A stretch of DNA of 64,000 bases from Nocardioides euryhalodurans (lineage in GTDB: Bacteria; Actinomycetota; Actinomycetes; Propionibacteriales; Nocardioidaceae), in the NCBI RefSeq assembly GCF_004564375.1, contig NZ_CP038267.1:1986501-2050500 (forward strand), given 5' to 3'. This document shows positions 39,684 to 48,763 of the stretch, piece after piece. Both the position numbers and the translations under genes were made by a program. Every line of letters begins with the position of its first letter. The first letter of the stretch is position 1. The notes under the pieces were generated by a model. The model was not told the DNA's origin and did no database searches. It saw nothing but the letters and a program-made list of their open reading frames with translations.

Positions 39684-40675
39684 GGCGCCTCGCCGGCCCG
39701 TCGCTGCAGCGCCAGCCGGTCGACCTTGCCGTTCGCCAGCAGCGGCAGCGCCTCGACGCCGATCAGCTCGCGGGGAGCCCACGCGCGCGGGTGGGCGGCC
39801 GCCACCCAGTCACGGGCGCCGGCGAGGTCGAGCCTGCCGACGACGAAGGCGACGACCCGGTGGCCCCACTCCTCGTCCGGGGTGCCGACCACGGCCGCGT
39901 CGCTGACGTCCGGGTGCTCGCGCAGCCGTGCCGCGACGGCCGGGGTGGGGACGTTGACGCCGCCGCTGACCACCACGTCGTCGACCCGCCCGATCACGTG
40001 GAGCCGGCCGTCCTCGTCGAGCCGACCGGCGTCGGAGGTGACGAACCAGCCGTCGACGAGTGCCTCGGCGGTCGCGCCGGGGTCGCCGTCGTACCCGGCG
40101 AAGAGCGTGGGTCCGCCGATCCGGATGCGGCCACCGGACCCGAGGGCGAGCGCCACGCCGTCCAACGCGTAGCCGTCGTACACGCAGCCGCCACAGGTCT
40201 CCGCCGAGCCGTACGTCGCCACGACCCTGACGCCGGCCTCCTCGGCGCGGGCGCGGAGGGTCGGGTCGATGGGGCCGCCGCCGAGCAGGACCGCCTCCAT
40301 CGCCGCCAGCCGTCGCGCGTCGCCGGGGTCGTCGAGCATCCGGTGGAGCTGCGTCGGCACCAGCGAGGTATGGGTCGCGTCGCCCCACCCGTCGAGCACC
40401 GGCTCGTGGCCGGCGACGAGGGAGCGGACGACGACCTGGATCCCCGCGACGTACGTCGGCGGCAGCACCAGCGCCCACCGCCCCACGCTCCCGAGCCGCC
40501 GTGCCGTCGCGTCCACGCTCGCCAGCACCGACGACCGTGGCAGCAGCACCCGCTTCGGCGCGCCCGTCGATCCCGAGGTCTCGACCACGAGCGGCGGCGG
40601 CGCCTGGGCGTCGAGCCAGTCGCGCAGCGTCGCCACCACGGCCGCCGGGGTGCCGGCCACGTCGACGGGGGTCAT
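39680..40675 (-). CDS. menE: o-succinylbenzoate-CoA ligase
   Basis: A 331-aa acyl-adenylate-forming ligase that activates o-succinylbenzoate. The P-loop-like ETSGSTGAPKRVLL sits near residue 35, YGSAETCGG near residue 160, the hinge TSDAGRLDEDGRLHVIGRVDD near residue 215, and the catalytic Lys region NGKVDRLALQ near the C-terminus. It is shorter than the 450-500 aa typical of E. coli MenE, because the N-terminal part is reduced, as in other actinomycetes. TAGCGT (plus-strand acgcta, 40683-40688) sits 7 nt before the ATG. First gene of the men operon. Confidence 0.92.
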   Translation of the reverse strand: MTPVDVAGTPAAVVATLRDWLDAQAPPPLVVETSGSTGAPKRVLLPRSSVLASVDATARRLGSVGRWALVLPPTYVAGIQVVVRSLVAGHEPVLDGWGDATHTSLVPTQLHRMLDDPGDARRLAAMEAVLLGGGPIDPTLRARAEEAGVRVVATYGSAETCGGCVYDGYALDGVALALGSGGRIRIGGPTLFAGYDGDPGATAEALVDGWFVTSDAGRLDEDGRLHVIGRVDDVVVSGGVNVPTPAVAARLREHPDVSDAAVVGTPDEEWGHRVVAFVVGRLDLAGARDWVAAAHPRAWAPRELIGVEALPLLANGKVDRLALQRRAGEAP

Positions 40676-40685
40676 GGCCAGAACG

Positions 40686-42554
40686 CTAGTCGGGTGTGTT
40701 CACCCTCGGGTCGAGGGATGCCTCGAGCGCCTCGATCAGGCTGCGCGCGTCGAAGGGGCCGATGTGGCGGCGCTCCCCCACGAAGAACGTCGGCGTGCCA
40801 CGCACCCCGCTGGCCGCGGCGCTCTCCACGTCGCGCCACAACCGTTCCAGCAGCCGCTCGTCGGCGAGGTCCGCGGCGAAGCGCTCCACGTCGAGGTCGA
40901 GCTCCGTGGCGTGCCCGATCAGGTCGTCCCAGGTCAGCCGGTCCTGCCGGGAGAAGAGCAGGTCGTGCATCTCCCAGAAGCGGCCCTGCCGGGCGGCGGC
41001 CTCCGCGGCGACCCCGGCCAGCTCGGCGTGGGGATGGACCGAGAGCGGCAGGTGCCGCACCACGTAGCGCAGCCGGTCCCCGAAGTGGGCGCGGACCTCC
41101 TCGGCCGAGCCCGTCGCGCGGGCGCAGAAGGGACATTCGTAGTCGAGGTACTCGACCAGGGTCAGCTCGGCGGCGGGGTCCCCCTTCACGTGGTCGACCT
41201 CGAGGTCGACGGCCTCGCTCAGCACCGTCGGCAGGGCGGCGTCCCCCTCGCCCATCCGCGCCGCCACACGGAAGAGCACCCACCCGACGACACCGGCGAG
41301 GAGCGCGGCCAGCAGCACGCCGACGGTCGCCTGGTCGCGCAGCTGATCGTCCTCGAACGCCAGGCCCGCGATGAGCAACGAGACGGTGAACCCGATGCCG
41401 GACAGGGCCGCACCGGCCCACACGTGACCGGGGCCGACGCCCTGGGGCAGGCTGCCCCAGCCGCGGCGCGAGGCGACGAGCGCCCCGGCCCCGATGCCGA
41501 GGAGCTTGCCGAGGACGAGCCCGACCACGACGCCCCACGTCACCGGCGACCGCAGCGCGTCGCCCAGCAGCCCGCCCCGCAGGTCGACCCCGGCGTTGGC
41601 CAGCGCGAACACCGGGACCACGACGTAGCTCGTCCATCCGTGGAGGACCTCCTGCAGCCGCTCGTTGACCGAGATCGCACGGTTGAGCTGCTGGCGGGCC
41701 GAGCGCTGCAGGTTCGGCAGCGGGGACTGCCGGAAGGCGCGGAACTGGTCGGCCGCCGACTCCACCAGGCGGCGCTCGGGGTCGAGCGCCGGCACCAGCA
41801 GGCCGGACACCATGCCGGCGATCGAGGCGTGCAGCCCCGACTCGAGGGTCGCGACCCACAGCACGACCACGACCGCGACGTACGGGGAGGCGCGCCAGAT
41901 GCCCACCCTGCCCATCACCGCCAGCAGGACCAGGCACGCACCGGCGACCGCGAGGGACGGCAGCGAGATGCCGTCGGAGTAGACGATGCCGATGACCGAG
42001 ACGGCCACGATGTCGTCGATGACGGTGAGCGTGAGCAGGAAGATTCGCAGCTGCGTCGATACCGCGGGCCCGACGAGCGCGAGCATGCCCAGCAGGAAGG
42101 CGGTGTCGGTGCCGATGACGATGCCCCAGCCGGCGGCGGCCTCCCCGCTGGGGTTGAGGGCCAGGTAGAGGATCGTGGGGACGAGCATCCCGCCGATGCC
42201 CGCGACCAGGGGGACGGTCAGCCGGCTGCGCTCGGTGAGCTCGCCGACCGAGAACTCCCGCCGCACCTCGAGCCCGACGACGAAGAAGAACACCACCATC
42301 AGCCCGTCGTTGACCCAGTGGTGGAGGTCCATGGAGATGCCGTGGCCGGCCAGCGTGACCGAGAGCTCGGAGTGCCACAGGTCGACGTACGCCTGCGACC
42401 ACGGGGAGTTGGCCCACAGCAGCGCGAGCACCGCGACGACGACGAGGAGCCCGGCGCTGCCGGCCTCGGTCCGGATGAAGGCGTGGCGCGGGCCGCGCGG
42501 ACGGGCGTCGAAGTCGTCGTGGACGTCGGCTGCCGAGGTGTCGCTCGTGGCCAC
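40686..42554 (-). CDS. nhaA: NhaA Na+/H+ antiporter fused to a DsbA-like thioredoxin domain
   Basis: A 622-aa two-domain protein. Residues 1-440 are Nha[48 protein letters not shown] with the tandem Asp, and [15 protein letters not shown]. Residues 440-622 are a DsbA/DSBA-oxidoreductase domain with active site YECPFCARA near residue 482 and the cis-Pro loop [14 protein letters not shown]. Fusion of these two is known in actinobacteria. If the thioredoxin part is cytoplasmic, it may sense or protect thiols. GTG start at 42554 has TAGAGT (plus-strand actcta, 42561-42566) 6 nt upstream. Confidence 0.93.
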   Translation of the reverse strand: MATSDTSAADVHDDFDARPRGPRHAFIRTEAGSAGLLVVVAVLALLWANSPWSQAYVDLWHSELSVTLAGHGISMDLHHWVNDGLMVVFFFVVGLEVRREFSVGELTERSRLTVPLVAGIGGMLVPTILYLALNPSGEAAAGWGIVIGTDTAFLLGMLALVGPAVSTQLRIFLLTLTVIDDIVAVSVIGIVYSDGISLPSLAVAGACLVLLAVMGRVGIWRASPYVAVVVVLWVATLESGLHASIAGMVSGLLVPALDPERRLVESAADQFRAFRQSPLPNLQRSARQQLNRAISVNERLQEVLHGWTSYVVVPVFALANAGVDLRGGLLGDALRSPVTWGVVVGLVLGKLLGIGAGALVASRRGWGSLPQGVGPGHVWAGAALSGIGFTVSLLIAGLAFEDDQLRDQATVGVLLAALLAGVVGWVLFRVAARMGEGDAALPTVLSEAVDLEVDHVKGDPAAELTLVEYLDYECPFCARATGSAEEVRAHFGDRLRYVVRHLPLSVHPHAELAGVAAEAAARQGRFWEMHDLLFSRQDRLTWDDLIGHATELDLDVERFAADLADERLLERLWRDVESAAASGVRGTPTFFVGERRHIGPFDARSLIEALEASLDPRVNTPD

Positions 42555-42654
42555 GACGAGACTCTAGCCACTTGCGGGGAGCCGGCCGGTCGCGTCCCGG
42601 CATGCGTCACGGCAAGCCGTGGAGCAGGCCTGTCGGCCACGGCAGGATGGGCCC

Positions 42655-43104
42655 ATGCCCCGTCGACTGTCAGTGACCCTCACCTCCGTCCTGCGCCTCG
42701 CCCTGGCGACCGCCGTGGTGTCGAGCTCGGTCGTCCTCGTGGGTGGCGCGATGGTGTGGCGCCTGGAGGGTGACCGGCACGGGACCACGTTCGAGTCCTT
42801 GGGCGACGGCATCTGGTGGGCCATGACCACCATGACGACCGTGGGCTACGGCGACCACGTGCCCGAGACCACCTCCGGGCGGGTCGTCGCCGGCATGATC
42901 ATGATCATGGGCGTCGCCGTCCTCGGCGCGGTGGCGGCGGTCGTGGCCCTGATCTTCGCCTCCGCGGTCGCACGCCGCGAGGAACGCCTCCTCGAGGCAG
43001 AGGGGAGGACGCTCGAAGCGCGCCTCGAAGTGCGGCTGGACACCCTCGACGCGCGCCTGGCGCGGATCGAGGAGCACCTGCAGGGCCGAGCGCCCCGGGA
43101 GTGA
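42655..43104 (+). CDS. small two-TM potassium channel
   Basis: A 149-aa ion-channel protein (Ion_trans_2). First helix LALATAVVSSSVVLVGGAMV, pore region with the K+ selectivity filter TMTTVGYGD near residue 64, second helix VAGMIMIMGVAVLGAVAAVVALIF, then a cytoplasmic heptad-like coiled coil (RREERLLEAEGRTLEARLEVRLDTLDARLARIEEHL), which would aid tetramer assembly. ATG at 42655 follows CAGGAT by 6 nt; no ribosome binding site. Confidence 0.9.
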   Translation: MPRRLSVTLTSVLRLALATAVVSSSVVLVGGAMVWRLEGDRHGTTFESLGDGIWWAMTTMTTVGYGDHVPETTSGRVVAGMIMIMGVAVLGAVAAVVALIFASAVARREERLLEAEGRTLEARLEVRLDTLDARLARIEEHLQGRAPRE

Positions 43105-43439
43105 CGCTCGCGAGCGATGACCGCCGTGCCGAGGAGCGACGAGCCGTGGGCGGGCTGTTCCGGATCACGCCGGGAGCCGATCGGGGCAGCCGGCTGCACG
43201 TGGAGTGGGACGACACCGACGCCGCCCGCGCCTGGCAGAAGCTCCTCCTGGTCCTCAGGCACGAGAGCCCCATGGCCGGGGCGGCTCCCGGATGTGGGCC
43301 TCCTCCCTGGACCGGTACGCCGAGTCGGAGGACCCTGAGCGCCTTCGCTTCCGACAGCCGGCCCGGCCCATGGAACGCACTCATCGAGACGCCCTCCACC
43401 GGCCCGCCGTGCGACGTCGTTCGTGTCAGTGGCCACCTC
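43105..43439. other. no convincing gene (335 bp)
   Basis: Short ORFs occur in several frames, but none keeps a coherent protein signal or a good start. One frame reads LFRITPGADRGSRLHVEWDD and then drifts into low-complexity sequence, which could be a decayed gene or chance. This marks the beginning of a looser, less compact region up to about 48.1 kb. Confidence 0.5.
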
Positions 43440-43460
43440 TATGATCGAACACATGTTCGA
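43440..43460 (+). promoter_or_regulatory. LexA-type SOS box overlapping a -10 element at the DUF222/HNH start
   Basis: TCGAACACATGTTCGA at 43445-43460 is a perfect match to the actinobacterial/mycobacterial LexA site TCGAAC-N4-GTTCGA. A good -10, TATGAT, at 43440-43445 abuts it, and the ATG at 43453 lies within the box. A bound LexA dimer would sit over the -10/start site. This predicts repression until DNA damage. Confidence 0.85.
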
Positions 43461-44778
43461 CAGGCTCGCCACCGACCCCGCACTCGCTGCCGCGCGGGTG
43501 CTGGCGACCGCGACGCAGGAGCGGGCCGCGGCCGACCGGGCTGAGGCACGACTGCTGGTCGCGGCGTGCGACTGGGCCGACCTCCACCCGCCCGAGTCGA
43601 TCCACCTCGCCGCCTGCTTCGACGCCCCTCCCGGCAGTGAGCGCGAGGAACAGATCGCCGGCCAGGGATGCCCACTGGTGGCCGAGTTCTCCCTCGCCGA
43701 GCTCGCCGCAGCACTCGGCATGTCGACCACCGCCGGGAAGCGCCTGGTCGGCCACGCCCTCGAGCTGCGCCACCGCCTCCCCCGGCTCTGGCACCGGGTC
43801 CAGGACGGCCAGGTCCAGGCCTGGCGGGCGCGCCGGATCGCGGAGGCCACCATCCACGCCGACCTCGAGCCCACCGCCGCGGCGTACGTCGACCGCATGG
43901 TCGCCCCGTACGCCGAACGCATCGGAGTCAGTGCCATCGACCGGCTCGTGGCCGAGGCGCTGGCCCGCTGCACCACCGTCACCGACGCCACGATCGACGA
44001 CGAGAACAGCTGCGGGCACGACCCGCGCCACGTCACCGTCCACGACCCGCTCGCTGCCTACGACACCACCGTGCGGGTCGAGGCCGAGGTCGACCTCGCC
44101 GACGCCCTCGCCCGCGGCGCCGAGGAGCTCCGGGCCCTCGGCTCCACCGCACCACTCGACGTACGCCGCTCCCGAGCGCTGGGACACCTTGCCCGCCACC
44201 AGACCGCCCTCGACCTCACCACCGACCAGCGGGCCGACTCCGACCGGGACGACCCGCACACGCCCGCGCGCGAGGTGGTCCTCCACGTCCGGCTGGCCGC
44301 TGCGGTGACCACCCGCGGCGAGGTCCACCTCGACCGGCTCGCCGAGCTCGAGGAGGGCCCACGACAGGTGCTGCTCGACCAGGTACGCAGCTGGTGCGCC
44401 GCCAGCCACACCCGGGTCACGATCCGTCCCGTCCTCGACCTCGCCGAACAGATCCGCGCCCCCGGCTACGCGATCCCACCCCGACTCCGCGAGCAGGTCG
44501 TCCACCGCGACCGCACCTGCGTCTTCCCCTGGTGCAGCCGCCCGGCCCGCCGCTGCCAGGTCGACCACGTGACGCCGTACGACCCCGAACGACCCGACAC
44601 CAGCACGGGCAACCTCGCCGCCCTCTGCACCTTCCACCACCGGCTCAAGACCCACGGTGGGTGGAGCTACACCCCGCTCGGCCCCGGCGAGTACCTCTGG
44701 CGCTCACCCCACGGTCACCACTACCTCCACGACCACACCGGCACCCGCCCCGTCGACCGACCTCGACCCCGCCCCTGA
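43453..44778 (+). CDS. DUF222 (13E12-type) HNH endonuclease
   Basis: A 441-aa protein of the 13E12 repeat/DUF222 family. The N-terminal 300 residues are the helical DUF222 domain; the C-terminus has an HNH nuclease motif with zinc cysteines: RDRTCVFPWCSRPARRC, QVDHVTPY and GNLAALCTFHHRLKTHGGW. Function of the family is unresolved, but mycobacterial members are known LexA targets. I take ATG 43453 as start because TATGAT lies 7 nt upstream and no ribosome binding site precedes any candidate; GTG 43423 and ATG 43441 are alternatives in the same frame. Confidence 0.88.
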   Translation: MFDRLATDPALAAARVLATATQERAAADRAEARLLVAACDWADLHPPESIHLAACFDAPPGSEREEQIAGQGCPLVAEFSLAELAAALGMSTTAGKRLVGHALELRHRLPRLWHRVQDGQVQAWRARRIAEATIHADLEPTAAAYVDRMVAPYAERIGVSAIDRLVAEALARCTTVTDATIDDENSCGHDPRHVTVHDPLAAYDTTVRVEAEVDLADALARGAEELRALGSTAPLDVRRSRALGHLARHQTALDLTTDQRADSDRDDPHTPAREVVLHVRLAAAVTTRGEVHLDRLAELEEGPRQVLLDQVRSWCAASHTRVTIRPVLDLAEQIRAPGYAIPPRLREQVVHRDRTCVFPWCSRPARRCQVDHVTPYDPERPDTSTGNLAALCTFHHRLKTHGGWSYTPLGPGEYLWRSPHGHHYLHDHTGTRPVDRPRPRP

Positions 44779-44800
44779 CCCCACCGACTCCGGTGGGTCA
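44776..44800 (+). terminator. hairpin after the DUF222/HNH gene
   Basis: tgaccccaccg and cggtgggtca can pair with one bulged C around a 4-nt loop; the stem begins at the stop codon. No clear T-run. Confidence 0.55.
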
Positions 44801-44891
44801 TCGCCACGCCCGAGCACGCATCAGCTCATCCGGCGCTGGGCGTGGAACGGCTCGCACCCTCGTGCCCGCACACGGGCGGTAGCGTCCACGC

Positions 44892-45692
44892 ATGACCACG
44901 AAGGTGTGCGTTGCCGGAGCAACGGGCTGGACGGGACGTCCGATCGCCGAGGCAGTGTTGACCTCGGACGATCTGGTGCTCAGTAGCGCGGTGAGTCGTT
45001 CGGCTGCCGGTCAGGACCTGGGCACGGCCTGGGGCGGTGAACGGCTCGGGGTGGCGGTCTACGGATCGGTTGCGGAGGCGCTCGACGGTGTCGACGTGCT
45101 GATCGACTACACCTCCGACGAGGCCGTTCGTGCCAACGTGCTGACCGCGCTCGAGCATCCCGTGTCGGTGATCATCGGAACCTCTGGCCTCACTGCCGAC
45201 GACTTCGTCGACATCGACCGGGCCGCCACCGAGGCCGGCGTGGGTGTCGTCGCGGCTGGCAACTTCTCGCTCACGGCAGCCATGGCGCAGGCGGCATCGC
45301 TGCTTGTCGCCCGCTACCTGCCCTGTCGCGAGGTCATCGACTATGCCTCGGCTGGTAAGCCAGACGCGCCCAGCGGGACGGCCCGAGAACTGGCCGAGCG
45401 ACTGGCTGAGGTGCAGGTCAACTCGATCGACGTGCCACCGGGGCAGACTCGTGGCGCGGTCGAGGCTCGCGGGACGGCGGTGGGTGGGACGCAGGTCCAC
45501 TCGGTTCGACTGCCCAGCTTCGTCGTCTCGACCGAGGTCCTGTTCGGGCTTCCGGACGAGCGACTGTCGATTCGCCACGACGCCGGGAGCACGCCCACCC
45601 CCTACGTCGGAGGCACGCTGCTCGCCGCGCGTGCAGTGACCAGTCGGACCGGCCTCACGCGAGGACTGGACAGGCTCCTGCTCGACAGCTGA
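44892..45692 (+). CDS. dihydrodipicolinate-reductase-like protein lacking the catalytic His pair
   Basis: A 266-aa protein with the DapB fold: NAD(P) motif VAGATGWTGRPIAEA, domain end IIGTSGLTADDF, AAGNFSLTAA, and the KPDAPSGTA substrate loop. In bona fide DapB the segment before the Lys is HHxxK; here it reads ASAGK, so the catalytic histidines are absent. It also has no lysine-pathway neighbours. It is probably a related oxidoreductase with another imine or carbonyl substrate, not the lysine enzyme. Third-position GC is visibly lower than in the nuo genes. TAGCGT sits 6 nt before the ATG, suggesting a leaderless start. Confidence 0.85.
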   Translation: MTTKVCVAGATGWTGRPIAEAVLTSDDLVLSSAVSRSAAGQDLGTAWGGERLGVAVYGSVAEALDGVDVLIDYTSDEAVRANVLTALEHPVSVIIGTSGLTADDFVDIDRAATEAGVGVVAAGNFSLTAAMAQAASLLVARYLPCREVIDYASAGKPDAPSGTARELAERLAEVQVNSIDVPPGQTRGAVEARGTAVGGTQVHSVRLPSFVVSTEVLFGLPDERLSIRHDAGSTPTPYVGGTLLAARAVTSRTGLTRGLDRLLLDS

Positions 45693-45807
45693 CTTCACCC
45701 TTGGTGCGTGGGCGCACGGCTTCGTCACAAGGAACCGCGATGCTGGCCGACGGCGCCTCGATCGCCGATGTCGGTGCGTCCCGCGACGACGCCGCCGGCC
45801 CCGTGCC

Positions 45808-46182
45808 TCACCCCCCGAGCGTGAGCGCCTGCAACGAGCCGGCCTTGAAGCGGCGCACCTCCTGCGGCCAGCCGCACCCCTCGGCCACCCTCCCCGCCCA
45901 CCTGCGAGCGGACTCGTCGTCGGGCACGTCCACGATGGTCAGGCCACCGAGCCATTCCTTGGTCTCGGCGAACGGCCCGTCGGTGACGACCAGCTCGCCA
46001 CTCGTGGCGTCCGCGCTTGCCGCTTCCTCGAGCTCCTCGACCAGTCCGCCGGCATAGACCAGGACGCCTTGGTCCTGCATGTCCCGGACGACGGCCGTGG
46101 ACGGTTCGACGCGGCTCTCGAACCACGCCTCGTCGTGGTCGCCGACCCACTGCTGGTTGAAGTAGATGAGGTACTGAGGCAT
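45808..46182 (-). CDS. YciI/DGPF-domain protein
   Basis: A 124-aa small ferredoxin-like-fold protein: MPQYLIYFNQQ start, VVTDGPFAETKEWLGGLTIVDV with the DGPF motif near residue 70. The family is often found beside ECF sigma factors (PCG pattern), but none is visible here, and the function of isolated members is unknown. A purine-rich GGGAGCAGGG precedes the ATG at 46182. Confidence 0.85.
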   Translation of the reverse strand: MPQYLIYFNQQWVGDHDEAWFESRVEPSTAVVRDMQDQGVLVYAGGLVEELEEAASADATSGELVVTDGPFAETKEWLGGLTIVDVPDDESARRWAGRVAEGCGWPQEVRRFKAGSLQALTLGG

Positions 46183-46315
46183 CCCTGCTCCCATCGTCGG
46201 GCGGACCCGATGTCCGCCACTACCTACGCTACGAACAGCAGTCGGCCGACACGACACCCACGTGCGAGCCAGTTCGGCCCCACGCCCTGGGCCGCATTCC
46301 ACGGACCGGCCCGAC

Positions 46316-46711
46316 TCACTCCCGGCGGCCGTCTCCCGGTCGGGCCGAGCACTCGCGGCTCAGATAGCGAACGGGCGTGCCGAGCGACTCCGCGTAGGCG
46401 ATCTCCCGTCGGGTCGACTCACCGACGTAGCCGCCCGGATCCACGATGAACACCTCGTCGGCCATGCGGATCTTCTGGAAGTGCACGCGGCCGAGCCGCC
46501 CCTTCAGGTCCCAGCTGTCGGTCGTCCAGTCGTAGTCCGGCAGGTCGGGGAGCCTGAACATCCCGAGGCTGAGCACGACGCAGCCTTCCATCGTGAGCCG
46601 CTGGTTGACGTCCGCGAACTCGGCCTCGAACCTGGTCGAGCCGCAGAGCGTGATGACCTTCGCCTCGCCCTCGGCCGACTGCCGCGACAGCTGGTCTTCC
46701 ATGAGGTCCAT
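46316..46711 (-). CDS. DUF4406-like / deoxyribosyltransferase-fold protein
   Basis: A 131-aa protein with KVITLCGSTRFEAEFADVNQRL near the N-terminus and ADEVFIVDPGGYVGESTRREIAYAESLGTPVRYL near the C-terminus. This is the pattern of the nucleoside 2-deoxyribosyltransferase-like fold (TIR-like/DUF4406), often seen in mobile or phage-linked genes. No catalytic assignment is made. Start between 46711 and 46702 is uncertain, as neither has a strong ribosome binding site. Confidence 0.7.
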   Translation of the reverse strand: MDLMEDQLSRQSAEGEAKVITLCGSTRFEAEFADVNQRLTMEGCVVLSLGMFRLPDLPDYDWTTDSWDLKGRLGRVHFQKIRMADEVFIVDPGGYVGESTRREIAYAESLGTPVRYLSRECSARPGDGRRE

Positions 46712-46884
46712 CGTCGCTGAACGACAGGACGAGCTCGTCGCCGGTCCCGGACGTCCGCTCCTGCCGATGAGCGGCAGTGCAGGTGGGGCGAGTGCGGCGG
46801 GGCACGAAGGCCCCCGGTTGCGGGTCATATGCCTCTGCCGCTGGCGGTGCGGTGGCGGTTCGGTGGAGTGAGGCGGTGATTGTC

Positions 46885-47802
46885 ATGCTCACGTCACGAT
46901 GGTCGGAGCGCACAGCACGCACCGTGCTGTGGTCGAGTTGGATCGTTGCGGCGCTACTCATGCTGGACGTTGCGCCCGGTGCCTGGTACGTACTCGTGGT
47001 CGCGGTCAGCGCATTGCTGCTGTGCCTGGTGCCGCACGCGCTTCCAGAGGTCTCGCGAACCGGTTCCCGGGCGGACCTGCTCGCCATCGCCATCATGTAC
47101 GTCGGAGTGGTCGGCCTGATGCGGCTGGCGTTCGTCGGATTCACCACCGACCATGTCGCCGGATTGTTCCTTTCCTTCGCCGCAGCCCTGCTGCTCGGCG
47201 TAGTCGGACCGATCTACTTCACCGTCTGGCGTCGGCGCGCCGATCTGTCCGACCTCGGCCTGCGGCTGGGCGACTGGCGGACGACCGGACTGCTGGCACT
47301 GGTGTTCGCTGGGGTCCAATTCGCGCTCACCCTGTGGGGCTACGACCTGCCCGCGCCGGTGGACTGGGTACCGCTACTAGTGATGGCGCTGGTGGTGGGC
47401 GTCTTCGAGACGATCTTCTTCCGAGGGTTCATCCAGAACCGGCTCGAAGCCGCGTACGGCCCGGTCGGCGGCATCGGTGTCGCCTCGGTCCTCTACGGGT
47501 TGTACCACGTCGGCTACGGGATGGGCGGCAGTGAACTGTTGTTCCTCACCGGCCTCGGCATCGTCTACGCGGTCGCGTTCGCCCAAACCCGCAGCGCACT
47601 GGTCCTGTGGCCGCTGCTGACACCGCTCGGGTCGTTCTTCAACGCCGTGGACTCCGGCGACATCGACCTGCCGTGGGCCTCGATCGCAGGGTTCGTTGAC
47701 GTGCTGGCGGTCATGGTGCTCACCGGATGGCTGGCCCGGCGTCACGTTCGGAAGACGCACGCCACCGAAGTGCCGGTGCAGCAAGCGCTGTCGCATCCCT
47801 AG
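46885..47802 (+). CDS. CPBP-family intramembrane metalloprotease
   Basis: A 305-aa membrane protein with about eight hydrophobic segments. The CPBP (Abi) motif 1 appears as ETIFFRGFIQNRLEA, with Glu-Thr in place of the common Glu-Glu, and motif 2 as ASVLYGLYHVGYG with the conserved His. Function may be prenyl-protein processing or bacteriocin self-protection; not determinable. About a quarter of its first 60 codons end in A or T, unlike the nuo genes, consistent with different ancestry. An in-frame GTG 9 nt upstream is an alternative start. Confidence 0.85.
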   Translation: MLTSRWSERTARTVLWSSWIVAALLMLDVAPGAWYVLVVAVSALLLCLVPHALPEVSRTGSRADLLAIAIMYVGVVGLMRLAFVGFTTDHVAGLFLSFAAALLLGVVGPIYFTVWRRRADLSDLGLRLGDWRTTGLLALVFAGVQFALTLWGYDLPAPVDWVPLLVMALVVGVFETIFFRGFIQNRLEAAYGPVGGIGVASVLYGLYHVGYGMGGSELLFLTGLGIVYAVAFAQTRSALVLWPLLTPLGSFFNAVDSGDIDLPWASIAGFVDVLAVMVLTGWLARRHVRKTHATEVPVQQALSHP

Positions 47803-47914
47803 ACATCGATCACGCCTGGCCTCTCACCACAGCCTCCGTCGCCACCGCACGCTCATGCCGCTGACCGGTCGCGGCGATGAGCGGCCGTTGGGCCCCTGCG
47901 TGTCGTGGTGAGCC

Positions 47915-48091
47915 ATGGCCCACCAGCCCAAACGCCTCCCCGGCGAACGCAACCCCGTGCCCGATCCGAACCCGCCCACGCAGGTCGCCCGCGAGAGCTG
48001 GATGGGCGGCCACGACCATGGCATTGCCCGCGGCATCATCGCCCTGCTCGACTGGCGCAAGCGCCGGAAGGCACGGGTGTCCGGCACCTAA
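47915..48091 (+). CDS. 58-aa hypothetical basic protein
   Basis: Short ORF starting MAHQPKRLPGERNPVPDPN and ending RKRRKARVSGT. Roughly 90% of its codons end in G or C, as in real genes of this genome. A GTGGTGAG lies just upstream of the ATG. It ends 4 nt inside the convergent GNAT stop. Family not recognised. Confidence 0.5.
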   Translation: MAHQPKRLPGERNPVPDPNPPTQVARESWMGGHDHGIARGIIALLDWRKRRKARVSGT

Positions 48092-48693
48092 CCCGACGGT
48101 GCCACGCTCCGGCGCATCACCGTGTTCTTCAGTCCCTTGGGCCGGATGAAGTCGAAGCCGGCGCGCTCGTAGACGGCCTTCGTGCCGTTGTAGAGGAACG
48201 ACGAGGACAGCCGCCGCTCTCCCGGGATGTGGGGGTAGCCCTCGACGACGCCGCCGCCCGCCTGCGCGATCAGCGCGAGCGCACCCTCGAGGGCGACCGT
48301 CACCAGGCCGTGCTGGCGGAACCGCTTGTCGACGAAGATGCAGGTGATCCGGTAGTCGGGCTCGAGGTCCTGCTCGGCGAGGTACTGCTTGCTGTGGTAG
48401 ATGTCGGGCAGCTCTGCCGGGGTGCCGTACTCCGCCCAGGCGATCGCCTCCTCACCGTCCTCTCCGTCGCGGACGACCAACGCCGCACGGGCGACGCCCT
48501 CCTCGACCAGGCACTTCTTGTACGCCCGGTTCCCGTCGTACCCCGGGACGTGGTCGTCACGCTCGGGATGGAACTTGACGCACCAGCAGCCGCCGAAGAT
48601 GCCGTTGTGTCGCTCCACCAGCGCAGCGAAGAGGTCCCACGTCTCCGGGGTCAGCGGCTTGATCGTCGTGGTGCCGGGGTCCTCGGTCGCCAT
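48088..48693 (-). CDS. GNAT-family N-acetyltransferase
   Basis: A 201-aa acetyltransferase-like protein. The early segment HNGIFGGCWCVKFHP and CIFVDKRFRQHGLVTVALEGAL (acetyl-CoA-binding strand and loop) followed by YPHIPGERRLSSSFLYNGTKAVYERAGFDFI fit a GNAT fold. Substrate unknown. Start at 48693: TACGGT (plus-strand accgta, 48701-48706) is 7 nt upstream, so likely leaderless. Confidence 0.82.
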   Translation of the reverse strand: MATEDPGTTTIKPLTPETWDLFAALVERHNGIFGGCWCVKFHPERDDHVPGYDGNRAYKKCLVEEGVARAALVVRDGEDGEEAIAWAEYGTPAELPDIYHSKQYLAEQDLEPDYRITCIFVDKRFRQHGLVTVALEGALALIAQAGGGVVEGYPHIPGERRLSSSFLYNGTKAVYERAGFDFIRPKGLKNTVMRRSVAPSG

Positions 48694-48763
48694 GAGACCG
48701 ACCGTACTCGCGCCGGCGACCTGGAGCCCGGACCTGGATCGCACCGATGCGTGGCCGGGCCCC

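Noticed and set aside
43147..43437. Plus-strand ORFs between the K+ channel and the HNH gene
   Set aside because: No frame has a convincing start, ribosome binding site or recognisable protein; kept only as a gene-free stretch.
45701..46057. 118-codon plus-strand ORF after the DapB-like gene
   Set aside because: Largely antisense to the YciI gene, which has a clear DGPF motif and start.
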